Source: Clostridiales bacterium Firm_10
Lineage (GTDB): Bacteria > Bacillota > Clostridia > Christensenellales > Aristaeellaceae
Length of the DNA stretch: 52,133 nt
NCBI GenBank assembly: GCA_001603025.1
Contig: LVAP01000086.1
Span: 1 to 52,133, forward strand
Reading direction: 5' to 3'
Within the stretch, counting starts at the first letter, position 1, and each line of letters begins with the position of its first letter. The translations under genes were made by a program, and so were the position numbers. The notes beneath the pieces were generated by a model. That model saw only the letters and a program-made list of their open reading frames with translations. It was not told the DNA's origin and did not search any database. Of the stretch, positions 1 through 7,104 are shown one piece after another.

Positions 1-1291
1 TGGCCCGCCGCCCCGGGCAGGCCCGCACCGCCGTGACGCTCCCCACCCCTTCCGGCAGGGCGACGGCATTGTTCGCCAGGCCGACGCGTGTCAGGCGGTT
101 GCCCGCCGCTTCCTCATAAAGCGGGTCGGAGAGGTTCACGATGACATTCGCGTTGACGGATGAATTGACCACGCGCACGCTGTCCACAGGTGTTTTCACG
201 TGAACGAGGATCTTCAGCGGCACGCTGCACGCCACGCGGTCCAGCAGAATGTTTTTCTGGGGAACGGCCACGGCACCGGGATAGCAGCTGCGGCTGTATT
301 TGTCGTTGTCGTAATGGATGCTCAACGCCACGGGGCGCTTCTTTTCCAGCATGATGTCGCGGAAGACGACGTTCTCGCAGCCGCAGCTGTACGCCGTGTC
401 GTGCTGGATGCAGCGCCAGGTAACGCCGTCGGCATAGGTCCTGTCCCCCGCGTCATGACACGGCTCCTCCTCCGAGACGTACTCCCGCAGATCGCGCTGG
501 GCGATGCAGCGGTACACATACCCGTTTGAGGCGACGGCCGCGTCCGAATGGCGGTAGGCATTGCCCTTTTTCCAGTCGCTCCACGCCCCGCCCAGCACGC
601 GGGCAAAGAATCCGGTGGTGTTATCCGCATCCAGGTCGACGCAGTGTTCGATCACCACGTCCCTGATCCAGCCCAGCTCCGGACAGCCGGTGGGATAATC
701 GTGCGCGTTGAGAGCGATGGGATCGTCGTACGTCCTGAACCGGCCGTTGACCACGCGCAGGTGCTCGCCCCGGTTCGCGTGCACGCCGTCCTTGAGCCCG
801 GTTACGCTGATGGTGTCGACCAGCACGTTCTCCCAGTTGCTCAGGTGCAGGAAATAACTCGCCGAAGGCAGGTCGTCGCAGACGACATCCCGCACGATCA
901 GGTCCTTCACGCGGTAGAAATTCAGCTGGCCGTGCATGCCGGGCACCACGTCGCCGACCGTGCCGGAAAACCCGTTGCAGCAAAGCCGCAGCCCTTCGAT
1001 CAGGATGTCCCGGTCCGTCTCGCCGGTCAGGGCGCCGCGATTGATGAGCACGCCGCCCTCGTTGCTCTCCCGCTTCAGCACCACGCCGCGGCCGAAACGC
1101 AGCGCCGTGCCGCCGTGGATCACGAGCATGCCGTCCAAACCGTACACGCCGGGTTCGTCCACAACGACGTCACCGCCCCGGTCGAGCAGGGCCTGCAGGT
1201 TATGCCTGTTGTCGTCCGGCGCGCCGCCCGGCAGCACGCCGTAATCCGCCGCATTTTTCCCGCGGCGCAATCCAATCGCGTTTCGCGGCAT
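1..1291 (-). CDS. Right-handed beta-helix (pectate lyase/GH28-like) protein, 3' end missing
   Basis: The minus-strand frame is open from an ATG at 1291 to the window edge, giving about 430 codons without a stop. GGAAAGGAG lies 7 nt before the ATG. The N-terminus has a phrase resembling the start of pectate-lyase/GH28 beta-helix proteins (NAADYGVLPGGAPDDN). Repeated short beta-strand phrases follow, such as ILIEGLRL, LIVRDVVCDD, VLVDTISVTGLKDGVHANRG, VVIEHC and VVFRDIML, typical of parallel beta-helix coils. No signal peptide is seen, so an intracellular or otherwise exported carbohydrate-active enzyme is possible. Catalytic residues cannot be assigned with confidence and the substrate is unknown. 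It is divergent from the esterase pair, which suggests a plant-polysaccharide context. The fold call is fairly firm; the activity is inference. Confidence 0.75.
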   Translation of the reverse strand, partial: MPRNAIGLRRGKNAADYGVLPGGAPDDNRHNLQALLDRGGDVVVDEPGVYGLDGMLVIHGGTALRFGRGVVLKRESNEGGVLINRGALTGETDRDILIEGLRLCCNGFSGTVGDVVPGMHGQLNFYRVKDLIVRDVVCDDLPSASYFLHLSNWENVLVDTISVTGLKDGVHANRGEHLRVVNGRFRTYDDPIALNAHDYPTGCPELGWIRDVVIEHCVDLDADNTTGFFARVLGGAWSDWKKGNAYRHSDAAVASNGYVYRCIAQRDLREYVSEEEPCHDAGDRTYADGVTWRCIQHDTAYSCGCENVVFRDIMLEKKRPVALSIHYDNDKYSRSCYPGAVAVPQKNILLDRVACSVPLKILVHVKTPVDSVRVVNSSVNANVIVNLSDPLYEEAAGNRLTRVGLANNAVALPEGVGSVTAVRACPGRRA

Positions 1292-1361
1292 CGTCAACGC
1301 TCCTTTCCGGCGCCGCACGCAGGCCATGTCACGTCCGCGCTTATGTCGCCGCCTCCATTTT

Positions 1362-1370
1362 AGTATACCA
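1362..1370 (-). promoter_or_regulatory. Extended -10 promoter candidate for the beta-helix gene
   Basis: On the minus strand TGGTATACT forms an extended -10 element about 70 nt before the ATG at 1291. No convincing -35 is seen at the usual distance, so the call is weak. Confidence 0.35.
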
Positions 1371-1406
1371 TTCCGAAATTATCAAGGCCGTTTTGCGGAA
1401 ACAGGC

Positions 1407-1435
1407 ATGACAAACGCCAAAATAGCTGGTATAAT
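1407..1435 (+). promoter_or_regulatory. Sigma-A promoter for the esterase pair
   Basis: ATGACA (1407-1412), a 17-bp spacer, and TATAAT (1430-1435) preceded by TGG, i.e. an extended -10. It sits about 47 nt before the first esterase ATG at 1483. Confidence 0.65.
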
Positions 1436-1482
1436 AACGCCGTCAGATATCCTTCAGAACAATTGAACAGGAGAGATTCATC

Positions 1483-2277
1483 ATGGATTTGATCATCGAC
1501 CGCGAAACCATTCGCCTCTGGCCCGGCGACGCGCCTTACACCGCCGATAGTCCCGGCCAGCGCCAGCCCTCGCTCATGCCTTACCCCGTTGAAGGCGCAA
1601 AAGGCGCCGTGGTCGTCCTGCCAGGCGGCGGATACGTGATGAAAGCCGACCATGAAGGACGCGCCATCGCCGAAATGATCAACCGGGCGGGCGTGGCCGC
1701 CTACGTGCTGGACTACCGCGTGAAGCCCTGCCACTTCGAGGCGCCGCTCAGCGATGCGAAGCGCGCCATCCGCCTGGTGCGCTCCATGGGCTACGAAAAA
1801 GTCGCCATTCTCGGCTTTTCCGCCGGCGGGCACCTGTGCTGCTCTGCCGCCACGCTGTACGACGCAGGCGACCCGAACGCCGCCGACCCCGTCCAGCGCC
1901 TGTCCTCCCGACCGGATGGATTCATCCCCTGTTACGCCGTGGTCAGCTTCACGTCGTTCCGGCACCAGGGCTCTGTGGAAGCGCTGCTGGGCGATAAAAA
2001 AACCGACTATACGCTGCTGCGGCATTTCTCCGCCGAACTGAACGTGACTCCCGACACCCCGCCCGCCTTCATCTGGCACACCGCCGTCGATGAGGCCGTA
2101 CCGGTTGAGAACAGCCTGAACCTGGCTTCCGCCTTGTCTCACGCCGGCGTTGCCTTTGAACTGCACGTATTCCCGGCTGGCCATCACGGCCTGGGCCTGG
2201 CCGAAAGTGTTCCGCAGACTGCCCAATGGGCCGGCCTGCTCGGCAAGTGGCTGATCAGCCAGGGCTATGGAAAGTGA
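1483..2277 (+). CDS. Alpha/beta-hydrolase esterase (acetyl-xylan-esterase-like), copy 1
   Basis: A 264-residue alpha/beta hydrolase of the small-esterase type annotated as acetyl xylan or xylanase-associated esterase. The oxyanion-hole region reads LPGGGY. The nucleophile elbow is GFSAGGH, the likely acid lies in the HTAVDEAVP segment, and the catalytic His in HVFPAGHHG. There is no signal peptide, so it probably deacetylates imported oligosaccharides in the cytoplasm. CAGGAGAG precedes the ATG. It is followed by a close paralogue whose ribosome binding site overlaps its own stop codon, so the two are probably translationally coupled. The fold and triad are firm; the substrate is inferred from family and from the neighbouring beta-helix gene. 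Confidence 0.9.
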   Translation: MDLIIDRETIRLWPGDAPYTADSPGQRQPSLMPYPVEGAKGAVVVLPGGGYVMKADHEGRAIAEMINRAGVAAYVLDYRVKPCHFEAPLSDAKRAIRLVRSMGYEKVAILGFSAGGHLCCSAATLYDAGDPNAADPVQRLSSRPDGFIPCYAVVSFTSFRHQGSVEALLGDKKTDYTLLRHFSAELNVTPDTPPAFIWHTAVDEAVPVENSLNLASALSHAGVAFELHVFPAGHHGLGLAESVPQTAQWAGLLGKWLISQGYGK

Positions 2278-2287
2278 GGTATGTGCC

Positions 2288-3070
2288 ATGGATGAGCGTC
2301 GCATCATTCCCCTCTGGCCGGACGCCGTCGCCCCGTACACCGGGTTTTCCGGCGGACAGGCGCAGCCCTCCGTGAAGGAATTCGCCGTCGACGGCGCGAA
2401 AAGCGCCATGGTGATCTGCCCCGGCGGCGGCTACCATGTGAAGGTGGACCACGAAAAGGACAACATCGCGGCCATCTTTACCGCGGCAGGCATCGCCAGC
2501 TACATTCTCGATTACCGCGTCAGGCCCTGTCACCCCGAAACGCCCCTCGCCGACGCGCTTCGCGCCATCCGCCTGGTGCGTTCCATGGGCTATGAAAAGG
2601 TGGGCATCATCGGCTTTTCCGCGGGCGGTCACCTGTGCTGCTCCGCAGCCACGCTGTACACCGCGGGCGATCCGGACGCCGCAGATCCCCTCGAGCGGCT
2701 CTCCTCCCGGCCGGACGCCTTCGTATCGGCCTACGCCGTGGTGAGCTTCACATCGTTCCGCCATCAGGGTTCCCTCGAGAACCTGCTGGGCGACAAAAGA
2801 GACGACGCAGCCCTGCTGAACCGCTTCTCCGCCGAACTGAACGTGACGCGCGACACGCCGCCCGGCTTCATCTGGCACTCCCGGAACGATGAAATCGTAC
2901 CCGTGGAAAACAGCCTGCTGCTGGCCATGGCGCTGTCTGTCAAGGGCGTGCCCTATGAACTGCACATTTTCCCCGGCGGCTGCCACGGGGCCGGCGTGGC
3001 CTCGCCCGATCCCCGCGCCGAGGCGTGGAGCGGCCTGTGCACAGCCTGGCTCTCGGGCCTGGGTTTCTGA
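2288..3070 (+). CDS. Alpha/beta-hydrolase esterase (acetyl-xylan-esterase-like), copy 2
   Basis: A 260-residue paralogue of the preceding gene, sharing the GFSAGGHLCCSAATLY elbow and the VVSFTSFRHQGS and FSAELNVT blocks; by eye well over half of positions match. The triad elements are GFSAGG, an acid near HSRNDEIVP and His in FPGGCHG. The start is taken at 2288 because GTGAGG lies about 8 nt upstream; an in-frame ATG at 2267 lies inside the previous gene. Together the pair looks like a recent tandem duplication with likely different acyl-sugar preferences. It ends 64 nt before an intrinsic terminator. Confidence 0.9.
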   Translation: MDERRIIPLWPDAVAPYTGFSGGQAQPSVKEFAVDGAKSAMVICPGGGYHVKVDHEKDNIAAIFTAAGIASYILDYRVRPCHPETPLADALRAIRLVRSMGYEKVGIIGFSAGGHLCCSAATLYTAGDPDAADPLERLSSRPDAFVSAYAVVSFTSFRHQGSLENLLGDKRDDAALLNRFSAELNVTRDTPPGFIWHSRNDEIVPVENSLLLAMALSVKGVPYELHIFPGGCHGAGVASPDPRAEAWSGLCTAWLSGLGF

Positions 3071-3133
3071 ACCCTTACGGCATGCAGCCTTCGCATGGTT
3101 TCCCAACCTCTCCAACGGTTTCCCACCAGTCTT

Positions 3134-3166
3134 CGGGACTTCCTTAAGCGGAACGTCCCGTTTTTT
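3134..3166 (+). terminator. Rho-independent terminator after the esterase pair
   Basis: The arms CGGGACTTCC and GGAACGTCCCG (one bulge) close a short loop and are followed by TTTTTT at 3161-3166. Confidence 0.8.
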
Positions 3167-3197
3167 ATGGGTTCTTTGTTAAATCGCTGAAATCCTG

Positions 3198-3226
3198 TTG
3201 ACTTTAGCGCAGTGACGTGATATATT
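3198..3226 (+). promoter_or_regulatory. Sigma-A promoter of the amino acid ABC transporter
   Basis: TTGACT (3198-3203), a 17-bp spacer and TATATT (3221-3226). It is close to consensus and 70 nt before the binding-protein ATG. Confidence 0.85.
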
Positions 3227-3239
3227 ATGCCCAGGTCAC

Positions 3240-3269
3240 ATGATTTATCGTGATAAAGCGATAAATCAT
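3240..3269 (+). promoter_or_regulatory. Perfect 11-bp inverted repeat just downstream of the -10
   Basis: ATGATTTATCG (3240-3250) and CGATAAATCAT (3259-3269) form a perfect dyad with an 8-nt centre, at about +7 to +36 of the predicted transcript. No U-run follows. It could be a repressor operator or a 5' stabilising stem; the sequence does not decide between them. Confidence 0.6.
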
Positions 3270-3296
3270 TCAGCAATACGACAGGAGGAAATGACA

Positions 3297-4130
3297 ATGA
3301 AAAAGATCATGAGCATGGTTCTGGCGGTCATTCTGCTGACGGGTATCTTCGCAGGCGCCGCGCTGGCGGACGAGTCGGACTGGGACTACATCCAGGGTAA
3401 GGGCAAGATGATCATCGGCATGACGCTGTTCGCCCCGATGAACTACTATGAGGGCGACGAATTTGTCGGCTTTGACACCGAGCTGGCAAAGGCCGTCGGC
3501 GAAAAACTGGGCGTGGAAATCGAGTTCATTGAAATCAACTGGGATTCCAAGGAGATCGAGCTGAATTCCAAGAACATTGACTGCATCTGGAACGGCATGT
3601 GCATCACCGAGGAGCGCAAGGAGAATATGTCCATCTCCAACCCCTACCTTTACAACACGCAGGCCATCGTCGCCAAGACGGATAAGATTGACGCGCTGCT
3701 GGCCAACATCGCCGGCACCTACGTTGTGGCCGAGCAGGGGTCCACGGGCGAGGGCAAGCTGCAGGGCACCATCCCTGACGACGACACTGTCGAGGTCTCC
3801 GCAAAGGAATTCTTCGCCGAGGCCAACTACACCGCCGTCGACTCCATGGCCAAGGCGCTGATGGAGGTCAAGTCCGGCACAGCCGACATCGCCCTGGTCG
3901 ACAGCGTCTGCGCATTGGCCATGGTTGGCGAAGGAACCGACTATGACGACATGACCGTCAACCTGGACAATAACTTTGGCCTGCAGGAGTACGGCATTGC
4001 CTTCCGCAAGGGAAGCGACGCCACCGAGAAGCTCAACGAGGCCATCGCCGAGCTGACGAAGGACGGAACCGTGGCTGAAATCGCCGCCAAGTACGGCCTG
4101 ACCGATATGCTTGTAACCATCGAGGAATAA
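3297..4130 (+). CDS. Amino acid ABC transporter, substrate-binding protein
   Basis: A 277-residue family 3 solute-binding protein. An N-terminal signal peptide (KK, hydrophobic core, then AGAALADESDW) suggests cleavage after ALA. There is no lipobox cysteine, unusual for a Gram-positive binding protein. The start is set at 3297 because AGGAGG lies 8 nt upstream; the in-frame ATG at 3291 is too close to it. The motifs MNYYEGDEFVGFDTELAKAVGEKLG and DCIWNGMCITEERKENMSISNPYL (quoted in parts: VGFDTELA, ITEERKENM) are typical of polar amino acid or cystine binders. Permease and ATPase genes follow in the same operon. The ligand is not predictable here. Confidence 0.92.
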   Translation: MKKIMSMVLAVILLTGIFAGAALADESDWDYIQGKGKMIIGMTLFAPMNYYEGDEFVGFDTELAKAVGEKLGVEIEFIEINWDSKEIELNSKNIDCIWNGMCITEERKENMSISNPYLYNTQAIVAKTDKIDALLANIAGTYVVAEQGSTGEGKLQGTIPDDDTVEVSAKEFFAEANYTAVDSMAKALMEVKSGTADIALVDSVCALAMVGEGTDYDDMTVNLDNNFGLQEYGIAFRKGSDATEKLNEAIAELTKDGTVAEIAAKYGLTDMLVTIEE

Positions 4131-4184
4131 GTGGAAAGAGGCGGCTCAAAGCCGTTCGCCAACACACGTACACGTGAAACAGAT

Positions 4185-4234
4185 ATTAGCAATTAGCGAT
4201 TGCGGGCTCCATGCCCGGATTGCTAATTGCTAAT
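4185..4234 (+). promoter_or_regulatory. Long intercistronic stem-loop between binding protein and permease
   Basis: ATTAGCAATTAGC (4185-4197) pairs with GCTAATTGCTAAT (4222-4234), extended inward by GCGGG/CCCGG around a short loop. It lacks a terminal U-run. It lies in the 125-nt gap after the binding-protein stop and probably protects the upstream mRNA or lowers read-through, so that more binding protein than permease is made. Confidence 0.75.
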
Positions 4235-4255
4235 TGAATGAAAGGACGTTTCCCC

Positions 4256-4894
4256 ATGCTCGATATCATCAAAGTGCTGATCAGCGGCTTCGGCGAGAAC
4301 CTCAGGATTTTCGTGCTGACGCTGGCCATGGCAATCCCTCTCGGGCTGGTCATCACGTTTGGCTCCATGACGAAATTCCGGCCCATCCGCTGGATCACGC
4401 GCGTGTTCGTATGGGTCATCCGCGGCACGCCGCTGATGCTCCAGCTGTTCGTGGTGCTGTATGCGCCGGGCCTGCTCTTCGGCATTCCCATGCGCAACCG
4501 CATGATGGCCACGCTGGTCGCCTTTGTGATCAACTATGCGGCGTATTTCTCCGAAATATACCGCGGAGGCATCGAGAGCATCCCGACCGGACAATACGAA
4601 GCAGGCGCAGTGCTGGGCATGACGCGGGCGCAGATCTTCTTCAAGGTGGTGCTCCTGCAGGTCGTCAAGCGCATCACGCCCTCCATGGGCAACGAGGTCA
4701 TCACCCTGGTGAAGGATACGGCGCTCTCGCGCGTCATCGGCGTGGCTGAGATCATCATGGTGGCCGAACGCTACACCAAGCAGGGCCTGATCGGGCCTTT
4801 GTTCTCCACCGGCCTCTACTTCCTGCTGTTCAACGGCCTGCTGACGCTGGCGCTGGGCTGGATTGAGCGCAGGATGGACTATTTCCGCGCCTGA
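4256..4894 (+). CDS. Amino acid ABC transporter, permease
   Basis: A 212-residue membrane permease of the His/Glu/Gln/Arg/opine type, with about five hydrophobic segments. Near the middle it has the cytoplasmic loop signature (ESIPTGQYEAGAVLGMTRAQ, the EAA-type loop contacting the ATPase). The start at 4256 is favoured because AAAGGA lies 9 nt upstream; an in-frame ATG at 4238 has no such site and touches the preceding hairpin. It ends 19 nt before the ATPase gene, so the two are co-translated. Only one permease gene is present, consistent with a homodimeric channel. Confidence 0.92.
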   Translation: MLDIIKVLISGFGENLRIFVLTLAMAIPLGLVITFGSMTKFRPIRWITRVFVWVIRGTPLMLQLFVVLYAPGLLFGIPMRNRMMATLVAFVINYAAYFSEIYRGGIESIPTGQYEAGAVLGMTRAQIFFKVVLLQVVKRITPSMGNEVITLVKDTALSRVIGVAEIIMVAERYTKQGLIGPLFSTGLYFLLFNGLLTLALGWIERRMDYFRA

Positions 4895-4913
4895 GAACGG
4901 GAGGAAACAGAGC

Positions 4914-5699
4914 ATGGCGATTCTGGAAGTCAACAACCTGGGCAAAAGCTTCGGCGCGACCGAAGTGCTGAAGGATATCAGCTTTTCGCTGGAAAAAGGC
5001 GAGTCGCTGGCCATCATCGGCTCCTCCGGCAGCGGCAAAACCACTCTGCTGCGCTGTCTGAACTACCTTGAAACGCCCGACCGGGGCAGCATCCGCGTCA
5101 ACGGGGAGGTCATCTTCGACGCCGCAAACGCCGGACGAATGAGCGTCGCCGACCTGCGCCGCAACCGCCTGCACTTCGGCCTGGTGTTCCAGTCGTTCAA
5201 CCTGTTCCCGCAGTACACGGCCTTCCAGAACGTGGTGCTGGCCGGGGAACTGCTGGCCAGGGAGCAGCCGGATTACAAGGCGAACAAAAAGCGCATTCTG
5301 GACGGGATACATGAAAACGGACGAAAGCTGCTCGCCTCGGTGGGCCTTTCCGCAAAAGCGGACAACTATCCGCACCAGCTCTCCGGCGGCCAGCAGCAGC
5401 GCGTGGCCATCGCGCGCGCATTGGCGCTGAACCCGGATATCCTGTGCTTCGACGAGCCCACCTCCGCGCTGGATCCCGAGCTGACCGGCGAGGTGCTGAA
5501 CGTCATCCGGGCGCTGGCGGCGCGCAGCACCACCATGATCATCGTGACGCACGAGATGCAGTTCGCCCGCCAGGTTGCCGACAATGTGCTCTTCATGGAC
5601 AAGGGCGTGATCGTGGAATACGGCAAGCCCGAGGATGTCATCGACAATCCGAAGCAGGAACGGACGAGGCGTTTCCTGGAGAATTACACGAACGGATAA
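4914..5699 (+). CDS. Amino acid ABC transporter, ATP-binding protein
   Basis: A 261-residue ABC ATPase. Walker A is GSSGSGKT, the Q-loop lies in [12 protein letters not shown], the signature is LSGGQQQR, Walker B is [12 protein letters not shown] and the switch His is in VTHEM. It belongs to the polar amino acid (GlnQ/HisP-like) group. GGGAGG precedes the ATG at 4914. It energises uptake by the permease encoded immediately upstream and closes the operon, 49 nt before a bidirectional hairpin. Confidence 0.95.
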   Translation: MAILEVNNLGKSFGATEVLKDISFSLEKGESLAIIGSSGSGKTTLLRCLNYLETPDRGSIRVNGEVIFDAANAGRMSVADLRRNRLHFGLVFQSFNLFPQYTAFQNVVLAGELLAREQPDYKANKKRILDGIHENGRKLLASVGLSAKADNYPHQLSGGQQQRVAIARALALNPDILCFDEPTSALDPELTGEVLNVIRALAARSTTMIIVTHEMQFARQVADNVLFMDKGVIVEYGKPEDVIDNPKQERTRRFLENYTNG

Positions 5700-5747
5700 A
5701 AAGGCGGGGCTCTCCTTCCCTGTTCCGCGACGCGCATTGAGAGACGA

Positions 5748-5779
5748 GGAGAGGGCCTGGCTTCAGACCCTCTCCTTAT
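5748..5779. terminator. Hairpin between the converging transporter and aminotransferase genes
   Basis: GGAGAGGG (5748-5755) pairs with CCCTCTCC (5768-5775) around a 12-nt loop, then TTATT. The U-run is short, so termination strength is uncertain. Confidence 0.5.
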
Positions 5780-7036
5780 TCAGCCGTTTTCGCGCCGCGC
5801 CTTTTCTGCGGCCGCAAGCTTCACCGCCATGGGAAACAGCTCCATCACCTGTTTGAGCTCCTCCATCGGCGGATAGGTCGGAGCAATGCGGATCACGCTG
5901 TCGTCCGGATCATACCCGCCCGGGAAGGGCGATCCGGCCGGCGTCAGCGTGACGCCCGCCTCTGCGCACAGCGCCACAATCCGCTTCGCGCACCCCTTCG
6001 GCGCACGAAAGCAGATGAAATAGCCGCCGCGCGGCCTGCTCCATGTGGCGATGCCCGAAAGCTCCCGCTCCATCACCCCGAGCACGTACTCGAATTTCGG
6101 CCGGATGATCGCGGCGTGCTTTGCCATATGTGCCTCGACCGCCGCCATATCCGGCAGGAACCGCGCGTGGCGCAGTTGGTTCACCTTGTCGTAGCACACC
6201 AGCTGATAGGTCATCAGGGCAGCCTGCCGCGCGATGTTTTCCGGGCTGGCCGCCATGGCCGACACGCCGCCGCCCGCGAACGTGATCTTCGAGGTGGAGG
6301 TAAACATCAGTACGCGGTTTTCATGCCCGGCCGCCGCGCACGCATCATACATGTTTTTCAGATGATCCCGGCGCGCCTCGTCGGGATAGAGGTGGTGCAC
6401 GCAGTAGGCGTTGTCCCAGATGATGCGGAAGTCCGGCGCGGCGGTTTTCATGCCCGCCAGCCGTTCGACAACGGCGTCCGAGTAGGTAATGCCGGAGGGA
6501 TTGCCATACATTGGCACGCAGATCATGCCCTTCACGGCCGGATCCCGCGCCAGCGATTCCACTTCGTCCATGTCCGGGCCGTCTTCGCGCGTGGTCACGG
6601 GCACCGCCTTCAGGCCAAGCGTGGCGCATATGCTGAAATGCCAGTCGTAGCCCGGCACGGGACAGAGGATTTTCACGCCATCCACCCTGCTCCAGGGCAG
6701 GTCTCCCTCCAGCGGCCCGTTGATGATGGCCCGGGTGAGGGCGTCGTGAATGAGATTGATGCTGGAATTGCCGCCCACGATCACCTGGCTGGCCGGCGCG
6801 CCCAGCAGCTGTCCGAACAGGCGCCGGGCTTCCGGAATGCCCAACGGATCGCCATAGTTGCGGGTGTCGGCGCCATCCTCGCTGAGGAAACCGTCTTTCA
6901 TCTCCAGCATGGGCAGCGACAGGTCCAGCTGGGCGGCGTCCGGCTTGCCGCGGGACATGTCGAGCCTGAGGCCGCGCGCAGCGAACGCGGATATGCCGGC
7001 GCGGAGTTCATCCATATTCACAGCATTCATTCTCAT
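5780..7036 (-). CDS. PLP-dependent aminotransferase (aspartate aminotransferase-like, PF12897 type)
   Basis: A 418-residue fold-type I aminotransferase. Its N-terminal RGKPDAAQLDLS phrase and GGNSSINLIHDA block match the PF12897 group, whose characterised members include gamma-type aspartate aminotransferases. The PLP lysine is in TSTSKITFAGGG, and a substrate-carboxylate arginine is likely near VIRIAP at the C-terminus. AGGAAGG precedes ATG codons at 7036 and 7030; 7036 is used. It is divergent from the oxidase-Etf operon, and its promoter lies inside that operon's leader. It likely makes or consumes aspartate with 2-oxoglutarate; the exact substrate is inference. Confidence 0.9.
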   Translation of the reverse strand: MRMNAVNMDELRAGISAFAARGLRLDMSRGKPDAAQLDLSLPMLEMKDGFLSEDGADTRNYGDPLGIPEARRLFGQLLGAPASQVIVGGNSSINLIHDALTRAIINGPLEGDLPWSRVDGVKILCPVPGYDWHFSICATLGLKAVPVTTREDGPDMDEVESLARDPAVKGMICVPMYGNPSGITYSDAVVERLAGMKTAAPDFRIIWDNAYCVHHLYPDEARRDHLKNMYDACAAAGHENRVLMFTSTSKITFAGGGVSAMAASPENIARQAALMTYQLVCYDKVNQLRHARFLPDMAAVEAHMAKHAAIIRPKFEYVLGVMERELSGIATWSRPRGGYFICFRAPKGCAKRIVALCAEAGVTLTPAGSPFPGGYDPDDSVIRIAPTYPPMEELKQVMELFPMAVKLAAAEKARRENG

Positions 7037-7063
7037 GCCGCCTTCCTGTGTATTCACTGCATG

Positions 7064-7092
7064 ATTATACCATAACTCGCGGCGAATGGAAA
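7064..7092 (-). promoter_or_regulatory. Promoter of the aminotransferase gene
   Basis: On the minus strand TTTCCA (7092-7087), a 17-bp spacer and TGGTATAAT (extended -10, TATAAT at 7069-7064). It lies 28 nt before the ATG at 7036 and abuts the divergent oxidase gene start. Confidence 0.65.
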
Positions 7093-7104
7093 GGGGAAAA
7101 AGCA

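Noticed and set aside
7048-7104. Upstream GTG start for the FAD oxidase
   Set aside because: It lacks a ribosome binding site and would encode a tail overlapping the divergent promoter; TTG 7105 has AAAGGGG at good spacing.
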